From assembly GCA_036346395.1 (NCBI GenBank), contig CM070594.1, positions 26,259,385 through 26,323,384 of the forward strand: DNA of 64,000 nucleotides, in the 5' to 3' direction. The translations under genes and the position numbers were made by a program. The stretch is from Hsuehochloa calcarea (taxonomy: Eukaryota; Streptophyta; Magnoliopsida; Poales; Poaceae). Positions 1-12,410 of the stretch are shown here, piece after piece; positions within the stretch are counted from its first letter, which is position 1, and every line of letters begins with the position of its first letter. Below the pieces are notes generated by a model. That model ran no database searches and was not told the DNA's origin. It worked only from the letters and a program-made list of their open reading frames with translations.

Positions 1-1317
1 ATTGAAATATCTTCTCCCCATTTGACAATGGAATCATTAAGGAATCAAGCATTCCTCTCGTCCAGAGATAACAAATGCAAAATGGAGAAAGAAGCATAAG
101 AAGGAGTATGCATGAAGTGCAATGGAGTGGCTTCATTTTTGTATTTTTCAATTTTTGATTACAAGAAGCTTTGGAGATTACCCAAAACAAGAAGCTAGCA
201 TTTCTAATATTGCACAAACAACATATCAAGCATAACAGTGCTAGCAAGATCAAGATAAACACATATATATCAAAGCTAAGCTCGAAGGCTCAATATAAAG
301 CAATAAATTTGATCAACTTAAGCAAAGCTTCAAATTTAGCAAGTTCATAAAATGATACTAGCCATGTCAAAATATCAATGTGAGATCAAAAAGCTAACAA
401 TGACCACATTAAGAGACAAACAGATCCTGATTTGAATCATTTTGCTCAAATTTCTCAAACGCCCATTTTTCAACAGTTTTTCATTTGCAATGAATATGGA
501 AGTTGACTAATGGTCTAACTTAGTAACAAAATCCTGGACTAGGAGCCATCCATAAACTCATCCTAAGCTTCGACCAGAAGTTGATTAAAGGTATATCTTA
601 GTGAAGAAGATCTTGGGCTAGGAGCCATCCACAAACTCTTCATAAGCTTCTACCAGGGCGACAAATCTTGAGGTTCATGTCAGTTGTGACACGCAGTCCC
701 CATGAGATCGTCTGGATCATCAAACTATCTCCAAGTTCATGTCTTTGACATACAGTCTCGTTAGAGTAGTTTGGCACAATTTAAGCATAAGATAATCTTA
801 AATTTTGATTTTTTATATTTCACAAGAGCAGTTTTAAATTCTCAAGAACACAAGAAGCTCAAGTAATGGTTAATTTTAGATTCAAGATCTAACAAACCAA
901 TTTTGACAGGGCCAATGTCACAAAAGGAGCACTAATTGCGCAACTAGCTAAAACATCCACAAATTGCAGTTTTAGTTCGAGTTATTTTAGAGTTCTAGCT
1001 CATACAGCAAAGACTTAGCTACATATGTGAAAGCATGATAATTCTAGCAAGTCAAAGAATTAGACATGGCATTGAGCAAGAATTGAAATACTAAAGCTCC
1101 AAAGGGAAATAAGCAAAGCTTCATAAATTTTAAAAGATAAGCAGAAAAGCTTATATTACAATGCATCTTTTTGGATTTTTCATAAGAATGCAATATAACA
1201 CAATGAGATGCAAGAAAAATCTAAAAACCTAAAAAGTTCAAAAAGATCAACAAGTTCATAAAAGAATAAGGAAAGATCAGAAGAACAAGGTAAGTTCAGA
1301 AAAGAACCAACTCCCCC
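1..1317 (-). other. Element A 3' non-coding tail
   Basis: This is the AT-rich internal region between the RNase H stop and the off-window 3' LTR. No coding sequence is visible. The first 30 bases contain, on the minus strand, a TTGTCAAATGGGGAGAAG tract. It matches the internal polypurine tract that elements B and S also carry upstream of their 3' LTRs. Confidence 0.6.
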
Positions 1318-4300
1318 TCAAACCAACCCATAGCGGTAAATTACCCCTAACTCACTCCTCAAGGTGGCAAACTTTATTGGGTCTAAAGGCTTGGTAAGGA
1401 TATCAGCCAATTGAGCCTCGGACTCCACAAAGTGCAGCACAATATCACCTTTTTCGACATGGTCTCTAAGGAAGTGGTAGCGAATGTCTATGTGCTTGGT
1501 CCTAGAGTGTTGCCCTGGGTTTTTAGCAATGTTAATAGCAGAAGTGTTATCACAGAAAAGAGGAACACTAGCAAAATTTAACCCATAGTCCTTAAGAGTG
1601 GATACCATCCACAAAATCAGACTACAGCAACTAGCAGCAACTACATATTCAGCTTCAGCAGTGGATTGTGCAACAGAGGACTGCTTCCTAGAAGACAAAG
1701 AGACAAGAGAAGTGACTAGGAAGTGACAAGTGTCTGAGGTACTCTTCTTATCTAGCCGACAGCCCGTAAAATCAGAATCAGAAAACCCCCGAATGGACAA
1801 AGACGAAGAACATGAATACCAAATGCCATACAAGAGGGTAGAGTGTAAATACCTGAATATGCGCTTAACGACTTGGCGATGGGAAGCTCTCGGAGACGCC
1901 TAAAACCTCGCACAGAGGCAGACTGTGAAGTGGATGTCCGGTCTTGAGGCCATCAGGTATAGGAGGGAGCCGATCATGCTGCGGTACTCGCGTTGATCCA
2001 CGGCTTCTCCTTCCACATCTGGATCCAAAGCAGTCGAAGTCGCCATGGGAGTGGCGATCGGCTTGCAGTCACCCATGTTGAAGCGTTTGAGCAGGTCCTT
2101 AGTGTACTTTGTCTGATGGATGAAGATCCCTTCCTTGCATTGCTTGATTTGAAGCCCCAAGAAATAATTGAGCTCTCCCATCGTACTCATCTCAAATTCC
2201 CTGGACATAGTCTCAGAAAAACTGGAAACAAGAGCATGAGAAGAACCACCAAAGATAATATCATCAACGTAAATCTGAGCAAGCAGGAAGTCATTACCAT
2301 GCCAAAGAATGAACAAAGTCATGTCTACCTTACCCATCTTAAAATTATTCTTAAGTAAAAAGGTCTTAAGTCTATCATAACAGACTCTAGGGGCTTGCTT
2401 AAGACCATACAAGGCTTTGGATAGCTTGAACACATGATGTGGGTTCTTGGGATTCTTAAAGCCTAGGGGTTGCCTAACATACACTTACTCCTCTGTGTTA
2501 CCATTCAAAAAGGCACTCTTAACATCCATCTGATATAATCTAAAGCCCTTAGATGCAGCAAATGCAAGCAGAATGCGAATGGCTTCTAGTCTAGCAACAG
2601 GAGCAAAGGTCTCATCAAAATCTAACACCTCAACTTGGCTAAAACCCTGAGCTACCAACCTAGCCTTGTTTCTAATCACAGAACCATCCTCATTTTGTTT
2701 ATTTTTGAAAACCCAACGGGTTCCTATAACATTATGGCCACTAGGAGGTTTACTAGGTTCCAGACCTTGTTCCTCTCAAAATTCTCTAACTCCTCATGTA
2801 TTGTATTGACCCAGCTAGAATTAGATAAAGCATGTGAAATATCACGGGGTTCAAAAAAAGCAACAAAAGCAGAATGAGAGTAGAGGTTTGGATCATGATA
2901 CCTGGAGTGAGTGACTCGCTCATGGAGATTACCTATCATCTGATCCGGAGGGTGCTGCCTTTGAATGTGAAGTGGCGTACCTGGAGAGGAAAGCATCTCT
3001 TCGACCTCCGCAGGTACTGCTGATGATGAAGATGCAGCAGGAGCCTCATCTGCAGGCGAAGTAGTCACAGCAGGTTCTTGTGCTGCAATAGGAGCGTCAA
3101 CAGCAGCAGGTGGAAGAACATCATCGAGTCCTTCATCATCTTCCTCTATAAATATGCTCTCTGTCACCTGTGTATCACCTGAAATATCTGATCTAGCTCC
3201 AGGGCTAGCCTCATTAAAAGTGACACTACATATCTCCTAAACAAGGTTAGTTTCAACATTAAAAACCCGAAAACCCCTCGAATGTGCAGGATAACCCAGA
3301 AATAAACCATCAAAAGTTCTTGACTCAAATTTATCTAGGTTTTCTGTCTTGAGAATAAAACACTTGGATCCAAAGACTCAAAAGTGCGAGACAGACGATT
3401 TTCTACAAAATCGAAACTCATAAGGAGTCTTGCCCAAAGACGGTCTCAAAAAGACACGATTTGCAATATAGCAAGCAGTAGAAATAGCTTCGATCCAAAA
3501 CCTCCTTGGTGTGCTATATTCATCTAGCATCGTCCTAGCCATCTCGACTAGGGTCATGTTCTTTCTTTCCACAACACCATTTTGTTGAGAGACGTGTGGA
3601 GAAGAGAACTGATGCTCAATTCCACGCTTAGCACAAAAGGAAGCAAAAGAGGTATTCTTGAACTCCGTGCCATTGTCACTGCGGATCGCTCTCAAGGCAC
3701 TCGGAAGTTTAGAAGCCAAACGAAGAACAAGATCATGATAATGATCAAAAGCTTCAGCCTTCGAAGCAAGAAAGAACACCCAAGTGTATCTAGAAAAATA
3801 ATCGACTATGACAAGAATTTACCATTTTCCACTGACCGAATCCTAGCAGGACCAACAGTATCCATATAAAGTAATTGTCCCGGTCCGTCAGTCACGACCA
3901 TAGTCACTGAAGGATGTGAGGCGGCAACTTGCTTGCCATGCCAAGAGGGCGCACATACAGCAATCTTAACGGCTTTGAGTTTGGGCAAACCTCTCATGAG
4001 CTCAATGTTGCTAACTCGTATCAGATGATCAAAACCAATGTGCCCAAAACGACGGTGCCAAAGCCAGAACTCAGAAGAAGAAGATGAAATCAAGCACTTG
4101 AGAGAACCAGCAAGAGATTCAGAAAAATCAGCTCCAAAGATCCTAGCATTTCTAGTAATCCCAAAAACAAGCTCACCAGTTGAATCAAGCACCCTACAAG
4201 CATTTTTCTTAAATCTAGTCTCATAGCCATCATCAAGAAGTTGAGAGACAGAAAGCAAATTAAACCTTAGCTTGTCCACAAGGGCGACGTCTTTGAGAAT

Positions 4301-4470
4301 GAACTTGTCGTTCACCCTGATCGATCCCGTTCCTTCAATCCGCCCTTGTCTATCATCTCCAAAGGTGATGAAATCATCACCTGTCGACCGCGTGAAGGAG
4401 GTGAACCAGCTTGAGTCTCCGGTCATGTGGTGTGAATAGCCGGAGTCGACGAACCACGTGTCATTCCTCT
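1318..4470 (-). pseudogene. Element A pol remnant (protease, integrase, RT, RNase H)
   Basis: Minus-strand pieces in at least three frames give, in order, protease V-D-S-G-Y (near 4460), the GAG-pre-integrase segment ending WHRRFGHIG, and the integrase core with LYMDTVGP and RSDNGTEF. Next come QQNGVVERK and the RT start HEELENFERNKVW, then RNKARLVAQGFSQVE, LYQMDVKSAFLNG and the catalytic YVDDIIFGGSS. RNase H has FSDSDFTG, STAEAEY and FCDNTSAINIAKNP and ends LADILTKPLD. A TAA interrupts the RT just after AFLNGNTEE. There are frameshifts between the integrase halves and before the RT. The RNase H catalytic D, E and D are still present. It is too broken to make a polyprotein. Confidence 0.9.
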
Positions 4471-4490
4471 TTCCGCGGTAATCCTAAAAA

Positions 4491-7400
4491 TCAAGGCACA
4501 GAAGAACGATATGTCTCAATACCGGGGTTAGTTAAACAAGACTTAGGAACCCAGTACTGAGACACACGTTTGCGAGTAGTATGCAAAGCAGAAGTGCTAT
4601 CCTTGATTCTATTTGAAGTTATGTTATGTGCAATGGTTAAATTAACATGAGAGATATCCTGTCTAGGAGCATGATGATGAGCATGTGACACAAATCCTAA
4701 ACCAGGTTTCTTCTTTTCTATGTTACCATGTCTCATAAAAGCTCTAGGCTGATTGGATGAAATTCTAGCAAAAATTTTCTTATCATTTTTCAACCTACGC
4801 CAACAGAATTCAACCAAATGTCCATCCTTTTTGCAATAGGTGCAATGATACTTGATACCACTGGGAGAAGCACCCTTTGACTTAACAGATGGTTGGACAA
4901 AACCCGTAGATTTAAAAATAGCTTTTGCAGGTAGGGTTTTGAATTCAACTGACCCATTTTTCAAGACTTGAGTAACTTTTGGGTAAGAATTATTTTGAAC
5001 AGAGTTGTATCCTAATCCTTGCTTCTTATAAGGAATTTTAGACTTGTCCAGAATCATATTTAATTATTTCTTACCTTTAGAGAATTTTTGTAAGGTATTC
5101 TTAAGATAAGCATTTTCTTCTTCAAGATTAACACATGATTCACAGGTTTTACCTTTAATGGCTCTAGCATATTTCTCCTTATATAAAGCAGCTTCAAGTT
5201 TAAGAGCTGGACATGAAGCACATGTATCAGACTCAATACTGTCCTTAAGCTTGTCATATTTAGCTCTAACTGCTTCTAATATATCTTTGACTTCATGTTC
5301 GCGTTCTAAGCAGAAAGTGCAAAAACGAGATTCAACCATACCAGAAGCAACCAGCTTGCTAGAGTCTAAGCATTTAGAGCAGATTTAACCTCAACTAGCT
5401 CAGTCCTAGCATTTTCAAGTTGTTGCAAAGCAATATCATGCGCAGATTGCAGTTTAGCAAATTCTGAGTGCAGAACATGGCAGGATGAACATTCATCAGA
5501 TTCAAGAGTCTTAGCATTTATAAGTTCTAAAGTTAAATTATCTACTTGTGACTCTAACTCCTTGTTCCTAGCCATGATATACTCTAAAGCTTTATCCTGA
5601 CTCATGAGTTGCTCAAAGATAGTTTCGCATCTATCAGAAAGGATATCATAGGAGGGAGGTACCTCATCGTTGTCGTCATTAGCGGAGTCGACTATGAAAC
5701 ATAAGCCGGTGAAGTCCTTGGCCTTCCTCTTCTTCTTGTCTTGAGGGATTTCCTCCTCCTTGTCCTCCTCGCTCCCGGAGTCCACATCGCATAAGGATTG
5801 ATCCCCAAAAGCGGCAAGAACCCGGTGAGCACCTTCGTCAGCTTAGCAATATCATACTTTGATATGTTTCATTGAGGCTTCTTGAGAGACCATGTGAGTA
5901 GGGTCCCCTTTCGAGTGATGAGTATTTGACGCTGTGTTGAAAAGTTTGTGATTGGATTCATTGCGTTTGCGCTGCTGCCAAGTTGGTTCTGTACTGTGCG
6001 GAACTTCCGGTTCTGGAATGCGGAAGTTCTGATAATCGGAACATCCGCCCTGGTAAAACGGAACTACCGATTATCCTGACGATTGTGTTCTGTTGCGATA
6101 ATCGGAACTTCCGTCCCTGAGAACGCGGAACTTCCGATTGTGCGCAGAACTGTGCAGAGAGGGCATAGTTTTGATTTTGAGTGGTGAATGGATTTGAGTT
6201 AAATGCAAATGATGATTCTATTATCCTGAGCAATGCTATGTGATGTGTTTCTTGTCTGTGCTGGTTGCAGGGCATCGAGGTGGAGTCGTGGTGAGACACG
6301 TGGAGACCGGACTAGACGCAGGCGGCGTTGAGGTCAGAACGGTAAAGATGTGTCGAAGACGGCGTGCACTCAAGGTGGTTGCGAGTCGTGAACAACAAGG
6401 AATGCGGGAGCTTCCAGAAGGTGTGCGAGGGGCGAAAGAGTAATTTCGCAAGGCGGCACAAGTGGAAGCGGGCTCCGTTAGGGTTTAGCCGGCATAACGG
6501 GTTGGAGACCCGTTAGCCAAGGGCTATAAATAGAGGTGAACCCCTGGTTGTTTTGGTGACTTTTTTGGAGAAAAGAAATTAGGGTTAGCTTTAGCAAAAG
6601 AGCTTTTGAGAGTTTGTTTTGCTTTTTGGCTTTGGTTGTTGAGATGGAGAGGATGAACTGAAATTCGTGTAATCATTCCTCTGTATTTGCCTTTGTAATC
6701 TTTGATTCCTAGAAATGAAATCACTGAGGTTTTGTTTCCTTGTTTATGCCTCTTTTCTTCTCTCTGTTCCTACGTTGGATATCTAGGGTTTTGGTGAAAC
6801 TTTTGATTCCTCTTATGAGATGGCATGAAACTTGATATCTAGATTCTTATTTATATTGCTAATATATCATCAAAGTCTCATGAGCCAAGAATCTAAGAAT
6901 CTTGCTAATTGTGGGTTTTGATCTTTATTGCCAAATATTCAAGAAATCCGATTTTGCTTTGATTAATGGATCTTTGTCTGCGATTCTTCTCCATGAGATC
7001 AAGATATTGTTTAGGATGATGTCCTGTGAGACTTGACCTGAGAAGAGCATTGACAAGTTAGTATTTTAGATTTTTGGCAAAACCTCGTATGCATCGTTTC
7101 TTGGTCAGACAATCGAACTTCCGATTTGTACAAGGCGGAACTACATAGTTTTAACTTCCGACCGAAGAACGGAACTACCGCAGTGCGGAACTACCGCAAG
7201 GTAGAATCGGAACTTCCGATATCTGACAGAACAGCCCAGTTTTATTTAACTCTTTGGATTTGATTCACATCACGCCTTTTGTTTAACAGAAAGTTTTTGG
7301 ATTGATGTGTGGACACTTGAGAGGGGAGGATCTTAATTTTTAAGGCACCATTCACCCCCCCTGTTGCCATTTCGGTCCTTCACTTCTTCCAAGCTGGCTT

Positions 7401-8296
7401 TTCCTCCTTATGGTTGCTCTTTCTTTTCAGCTTAGGGCAAATTTGCCTAGATATGATTAAGCTCACCACACTCATAGCAAGTCACGAGACCTCCTCTCTT
7501 TCTGTTTCTCATATTGTTATAGGCCCGTGTGACCTTTTTGACTATGAGAGTCAACTCAGCCTCAGGGAGACTCTCAAACTCCTCTTCATGAATTGCAGAT
7601 AAACCAGTAAGTGAAAATCCAGTAGAAGACTCAGAAGACCCATCAGAAGCTCTCTTGAGCGGGTCTGCTATCAAAGCTATATTTTTCCTTTTTGGGATGA
7701 TCAATCCTCTTGATCTCACGAGTCTTGAGCATGCTATAGAGCAGTTCCAAAGTGAGATTAGAGAGGTTGACGTTCTTCTCAATGACGGTAGCCTTTATCT
7801 CCCACTCCTTGGTGTTGATTACAGCCAAGAGGTGCGTGGCATTTTCAGACTGAGAATATTCAATACCAACAGCTTTCATCTGATTAATCACTTTATTAAA
7901 GTGACTGAAAATGTTATCGATGCTCTCTCCAGGACGCATCTCGAATTTGTTATATTCACGCTTATAGACATTCTGGCGTACTTTCTTGATTTGGGACGAA
8001 CCCTCATGGTAGGTTTCGAGGGTGTTTCAAATCTCGTGCGCAATCTCAAGATTGCAAATCCGTTTATACTCCTGTCTACCAAGCCCACCATATAAGAGGC
8101 TTTTTACCTTATTATTGTTAGCCAAGAGGGCTGCTGAAGCCAGCGTAGCAACTTCGGGAACAACGAGCAGGGCTCGAACAACCTCCCATATAGCTTGTCC
8201 TTCGCTCTCAAGGAAGACTCGCATGCAATTCTTCCAATAGGCATAGTCGTGCCCATCGAAGATATGCGGCTTTTTGGAATACTTATCCATCGCCAA
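4491..8296 (-). pseudogene. Element A gag remnant, split by a solo LTR
   Basis: Gag starts at 8296 (MAMDKYSKKPHIFDGHDYAY) and runs through the UBN2-type capsid segment (EYKRICNLEIAHEI; FNKVINQMKAVGIEYS) to zinc knuckle 1 (CYECGELNHI, near 7450). The solo LTR at 5883-7382 then cuts the frame. Beyond it are an acidic KKRKAKDFTGLCF segment, a coiled coil with repeated C-x2-C motifs (CSSC, CTFC, CASC, CESC) and a second knuckle-like motif, YHCTYCKKDGHLVEFCWRR (near 4840). Gag would form the virus-like particle that packages element RNA. Frameshifts and the insertion rule out function. Confidence 0.88.
5883..7382 (+). mobile_element. Solo LTR of an S-type copia, inserted in element A gag
   Basis: A 1500-bp sequence begins TGAGAGACCATGTGAG and ends GGTCCTTCA, like both LTRs of element S (30864 and 40225). 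It is flanked by the perfect 5-bp duplication CTTCT (5878-5882 and 7383-7387). No internal domain remains, so it is the product of recombination between two LTRs. A TATA box, CTATAAATAG, lies at 6524-6533. Clusters of GGAACTTCCG-type motifs occur at 5990-6150 and 7110-7220. It is younger than element A. Confidence 0.93.
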
Positions 8297-8330
8297 GTTC
8301 AGTGACCGGTTAAGATGAAGATTGAACTAA

Positions 8331-8346
8331 CCGGGCTTTGATACCA
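8331..8346 (-). other. Element A primer binding site
   Basis: Minus-strand TGGTATCAAAGCCCGG lies two bases inside the 5' LTR edge. It matches the 3' end of plant initiator Met-tRNA (TGGTATCAGAGC) with one change. Confidence 0.8.
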
Positions 8347-8348
8347 CT

Positions 8349-10132
8349 TGTTGGACCGAAAAGACGACTAGAGGGGGGGTGAATAGGAGCACGCTCACTT
8401 TTTCACAAATAATAGATTCAATAAGATTTTATTCCAATAGCTATGGAAGCTACGAAGATCAATACACAAGTATAACAGAAGACTAGTAGTGAATCCAATC
8501 TAACCCCGGAAGCAAAACAACGAAAATCAACACATGCTAAAATTCTAAGTGTTGGACGGTCTGACCTCTTTGTCAATGGCGGTCGGACCGGTCACCTTGG
8601 GCTGTCGGACCGGTGACTTTGGGCGGTCTGACCGTCAGCCTGTTGAACAGAGAAAATAGCCCGAAAAATAAAGTTGCAAATAGATATAACTTTTGATCTA
8701 CAACTCCAAACTCGATGAAACTTGGAACACACCTTCTCTAGGATGTCAGAAACATATTCCAATTGAAGATCGTGAAAATCCTTGGAAAAATTATGACCCT
8801 TTTCCGTTTGAGAGGAGGATGGTTCAAAACCGAGTTAAAACGAAAACTAGATCCAAAATCTTGCTCGTTGGTGATTGATGATCAAGATGATCCTAGCTAT
8901 ATTCCCACATGTCATAGCAAGCTAGATCATGTGAAGGAATCAAATAAAAACTCACGGATCAAGGAAGGACTCAAAATCACCAAATAGAGAGAAGGAAAAC
9001 AAAGAGACAAAACTTTGAGCAAACTTTCCTTGGATTGGTTTGATAAGATTTGGGTTTACAGCCACTCCATCAATGGAGGACAATGCTCAATCCAAGAGCA
9101 CGAAATCAAATCAAAACTCTCTGGAACCCTAACATCCACAAATCCTCTCCCTAAGCAAATTAGGGTTTCAAAACAATGAAAGGGTTGAAAAAGAGGTGCA
9201 GCCACCTTCCTCCTCTATTTATAGTGGAGGCTTAGACCTTCTAGAAGATTGACTCAATTGGGTTCCCGTTAAGGCCAATCACAAACGGGTCACACACGCA
9301 CGTGTTTTAAAGCACCGTCTTTATCGCCTCTTGACCTAATCAGCTTCACCTTGTGCCATCTTGCGTCGTGGATTGGCAAAAGGTCACCCTTGTCCATTCT
9401 GGACCATGCTTGAGTTCATTGACCTCACCCGTCATCGTCGATCGTTCTGGACCTCAGCTCTCCAAGCCTAGTCCCGATCATCCTCGCTGTTGACCGTCGT
9501 TGACCACCAAGCAACCTGCACACCAATAGACAAGCAAATCAAATCCGGGACCAAGTTCTTCACAACCTGACCCATGTTAGTCAAAACATGCATCATGCAA
9601 CCCATATGCCCTGAAACCCATGACTTTGACCTAACAACCAAACATCGCCGCCACGAAGGACGACGATACAAGTGAAATCGGTCGACCGCCCCCGGTTGAT
9701 TTGTCACTGCTGGCTTGCCCGACCGCCACCGGGACTTAGACAAATTTCTTCCCTGAAAAACCGAAACCTATTGGAATTTTTAAACCAATAGAACTTTTGC
9801 CTAGAGACTCTAAAAATTATAGAACCAAGTGCAATAGAATCTCCTCTCTTGCCTACATCCTCTATTTTTGGCCCAGCTCAAAACTCCACATTTGTATTTG
9901 GCCAGTCCGACCGCCGCCATGGCCGGTCGGACTGCCACTGGCCGGTCCGACCGCCAGAGGTTGCCGGTCGGACTGCCCTCTGGCCGGTCTGACCGCCGCT
10001 TCGGCTGGTTAGACCGCCTGAGACCTGACAGCAGACAACATTGCCGAAAATGAGCGTTTTGACAAAACTTCAACGCCATTGCCAATTGTCACATCATCCT
10101 AAGATCATGAGCATATCCCCATGATATTCACA
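8349..10132 (-). repeat. Element A 5' LTR
   Basis: On the minus strand the LTR starts TGTGAATATC and ends GGTCCAACA beside the primer binding site. A TATA box (CTATAAATAG) lies at 9215-9224. Near-palindromic GGTCGGACCG-type motifs are packed at both ends (8551-8640 and 9905-10020). Many bases differ from element B's LTR, so it is a relative rather than the same subfamily. The partner LTR and target duplication are outside the window. Confidence 0.8.
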
Positions 10133-10157
10133 CTCCCCGAGCTACTCTGAGTCATAC

Positions 10158-11240
10158 AAGATAAGAATCTTGGCACTCATGTTGATATTCAAGACACCAC
10201 ACATCCAAAGTGGCCCAATAAGAGGGTACTGCAGCGAGCATTCTTCTCCCTTGGTCCATGATCAATGCATTCCGGCACTACAGTCCAATCTTGTGCGTAG
10301 ATGGCACATTCCTGACTGGAAAGTACAAGGGCTAGATACTGACCGCAATAGTAACGGACGATAGCAATCAAGTTCTTCCCGTGGCATCCGCTTTCGTTGA
10401 AAGCAAGAACACAGCCAGCTAGTTGTGGTTCCTGAAGAATGTGAGGATTTTTGTTGTACAGAGCCATCCAAATATATCATCATTCATGATCGGCATACCG
10501 GCCTGCTCAGTACAATAACCCTGCTACAACAAGGAGATAACGAACCACTTACCTGGGCGGATATGTAGAGCAGGTGGTTCATGAGGCACTTGGGGGGCAA
10601 ACTTCTACAAGCGGTTCTGCAACAAGGACCTGATGAACCTGTTCAAGTGGGTTTGCAACCAGAACCAACAGCAGAAGTTCAAACCACTCTAGAAGATTCT
10701 GGATGAGCGGACCCGGGCACACAGAAGGGAGGCAGTGAAAAGGACCACCCCAAGCGCTGACTAGGCCCCCGTAGCATTGCCACGACTACCCAAGATGGTC
10801 CTAGTCGGACGAGGAGGACGGGGGCGCAGGTGAAATGCTTCTCAGGCTGGATTGAGTACGAGCGTAAGGAGAAGTGGTTGCTACTACATGACTGGGGTGG
10901 TGCTCGATATGGTATCATGGCAATCAATCTAGCTGAGGTTTACAACTGGGTCATGCGCAACGGCAAGATGCCTCCCTTTGGTTGGTGTTGTGGAGGCAAT
11001 TCTCTGCGGTACGATAAACTACTTCGTTGACATAAGTAACAACGCGTCTCTCGCCATGGCAAATGACAGAGTGCTCTACTCCACCATGATCACCAAGTAC
11101 ATGGAGGATAAGAGCAAGAAGGATGAGATGCATCACACATTCAAGATGGGTAAAAGAGAGCTTCGCTTCGAGGTAATGTGCAGGAATAAAGGACGCTGCG
11201 GGATGAACTGCGAAAGGATTACCCTACAGTACCATTGATA
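10158..11240 (+). pseudogene. Decayed Mutator-like (MULE) transposase
   Basis: Conceptual reading across frames gives a MULE transposase core: INAFRHYSPILCVDGTFLTG then KYKG, stop, ILTAIV (10260-10350). Next come VLPVASAFVESKNT, an RIFVVQSHPN segment, SRWFMRHLGG (about 10570), DLMNLFKWVCNQNQQ, and EYERKEKWLL with ARYGIMAINLAEVYNWVM near 10850-10960. It ends with SKKDEMHHTF then MGKRELRFEV (about 11120-11180). The first catalytic aspartate (VDGT) is recognisable. TAG codons replace Q and W codons, and there are several frameshifts. I saw no flanking terminal inverted repeats. Element A's LTR ends only about 25 bp upstream, so the insertion may have removed the 5' end. Confidence 0.78.
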
Positions 11241-11476
11241 TCTACCGGTGTCCTGTGTGGGTAGACCTTTCCTGTATGTGCTAGAAGTCTTGGGGTGTAA
11301 TTTCGTAAAATCTACTATGTAGTTGGATGAATAGCGATTTTGCCAACAAAGCCACCAATTGGAAACACGGTTGTACAGCCTCCATTGCACTATATTATTG
11401 GGCTGCAGAGATCTACAGTACCATTGACATCTGTCGGTATCTTTTCAGGTATACCTTTCCTGTTTGTGCTAAAATT
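11229..11476 (+). repeat. Pair of imperfect direct repeats
   Basis: A unit of about 57 bp (TACCATTGATATCTACCGGT and on through CCTTTCCTGTATGTGCTAGAA) at 11229-11285 recurs at 11420-11476 with about ten changes. The 191-bp period crosses the end of the MULE remnant. Confidence 0.55.
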
Positions 11477-11615
11477 CCACGACGCACATGTTCTGTAGAA
11501 AGGGAGCTTTCCAAAGATCATGATCATGAAGACTAGACTTCACCAATACCATAAGTTTTGCCTGCGTAATTCTGTCACTTTTCAGTTCAGACTTCAGAAT
11601 TCAAAACAAAACAAA

Positions 11616-11646
11616 AAGAAGAAGAAGAAGAAGAAGAAGAAGAAGA
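11616..11646. repeat. (AAG)n microsatellite
   Basis: About ten uninterrupted AAG units. Confidence 0.95.
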
Positions 11647-12410
11647 TCCGGTGCCTTTTTTTGACCTTTTGTTTGCGACCTGCACAGCTACTGAGCTACA
11701 GAACCTTTTCCATGTGATGGAAAGGGACTGGCTGTGAAATGTGAATAGGACCTATGCATATATCAATCAGGGCACATTGAAATCATACTCCGCTAGACAT
11801 TCATTTGGTGAGGTAATTATCGTCGTTACCAAAAGGACAATGGAGTTTTGTACACACATGCATTTATGCAGCACAGAGCTTGCAATAACCTCAGGCACTG
11901 GTTGAAGTGGTTGGAAATAACGACTAAGCAAATTCAGAGAACGACTTTCACGCCATCATTTTGAAATGATAGTGTCGCCTTGAGCCCCGTGCTTGTCACT
12001 TTCTAACAGTTTTCTTTTGATCTGATACTTACTAACAGTTCTGAAATTGTCTAAACATAGTAGTACGCTCTTTTATCTTTCTTAAAACATTAAGGACAAG
12101 CATTTTATTTTCTCACTGCTCGAGTGAACAAAGTGACGTTGTATATACAATTGTAGCAGATTCAAGGGGAAGGTGGACACAAAGTTCACAAGGCAAAATA
12201 CCAGTATTTTTATACAGTGAAGACAATCATTTTCAGTAACTACTAACTTATGTGAGCCTCTCATCAAAATTTCTTCACATAATTAAGCTGACCAGATCCT
12301 TCAGATTCAGGGACAAATCAAGTGCTCAGCATCTTGTAAGTATACACCTTTGACTGCCATACGCATATGGGTCTATGGGAGCCGGCAATTCACACACGTA
12401 TCAGAAACAA

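Larger units (their letters stand above)
1..10132 (-). mobile_element. Element A: partial Ty1-copia (SIRE/Maximus-like) retrotransposon
   Basis: Read on the minus strand, the order is 5' LTR (10132-8349), primer binding site, gag, protease, integrase, RT, RNase H and a non-coding 3' tail that leaves the window at base 1. The 3' LTR is outside. Integrase before RT marks Ty1-copia. The long Gag with two separate zinc knuckles, the pol motifs, the LTR of almost 1.8 kb and the large size suggest the SIRE/Maximus lineage (Opie and Ji relatives); that placement is from memory of the families. All frames are broken by stops and frameshifts, and a solo LTR sits in gag, so the copy is dead. Confidence 0.9.

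Noticed and set aside
6240..6451. Overlapping frames on both strands near 6240-6450, 31340-31640 and 40730-41010
   Set aside because: They are the same LTR segment in three copies; the frames are not conserved between copies.
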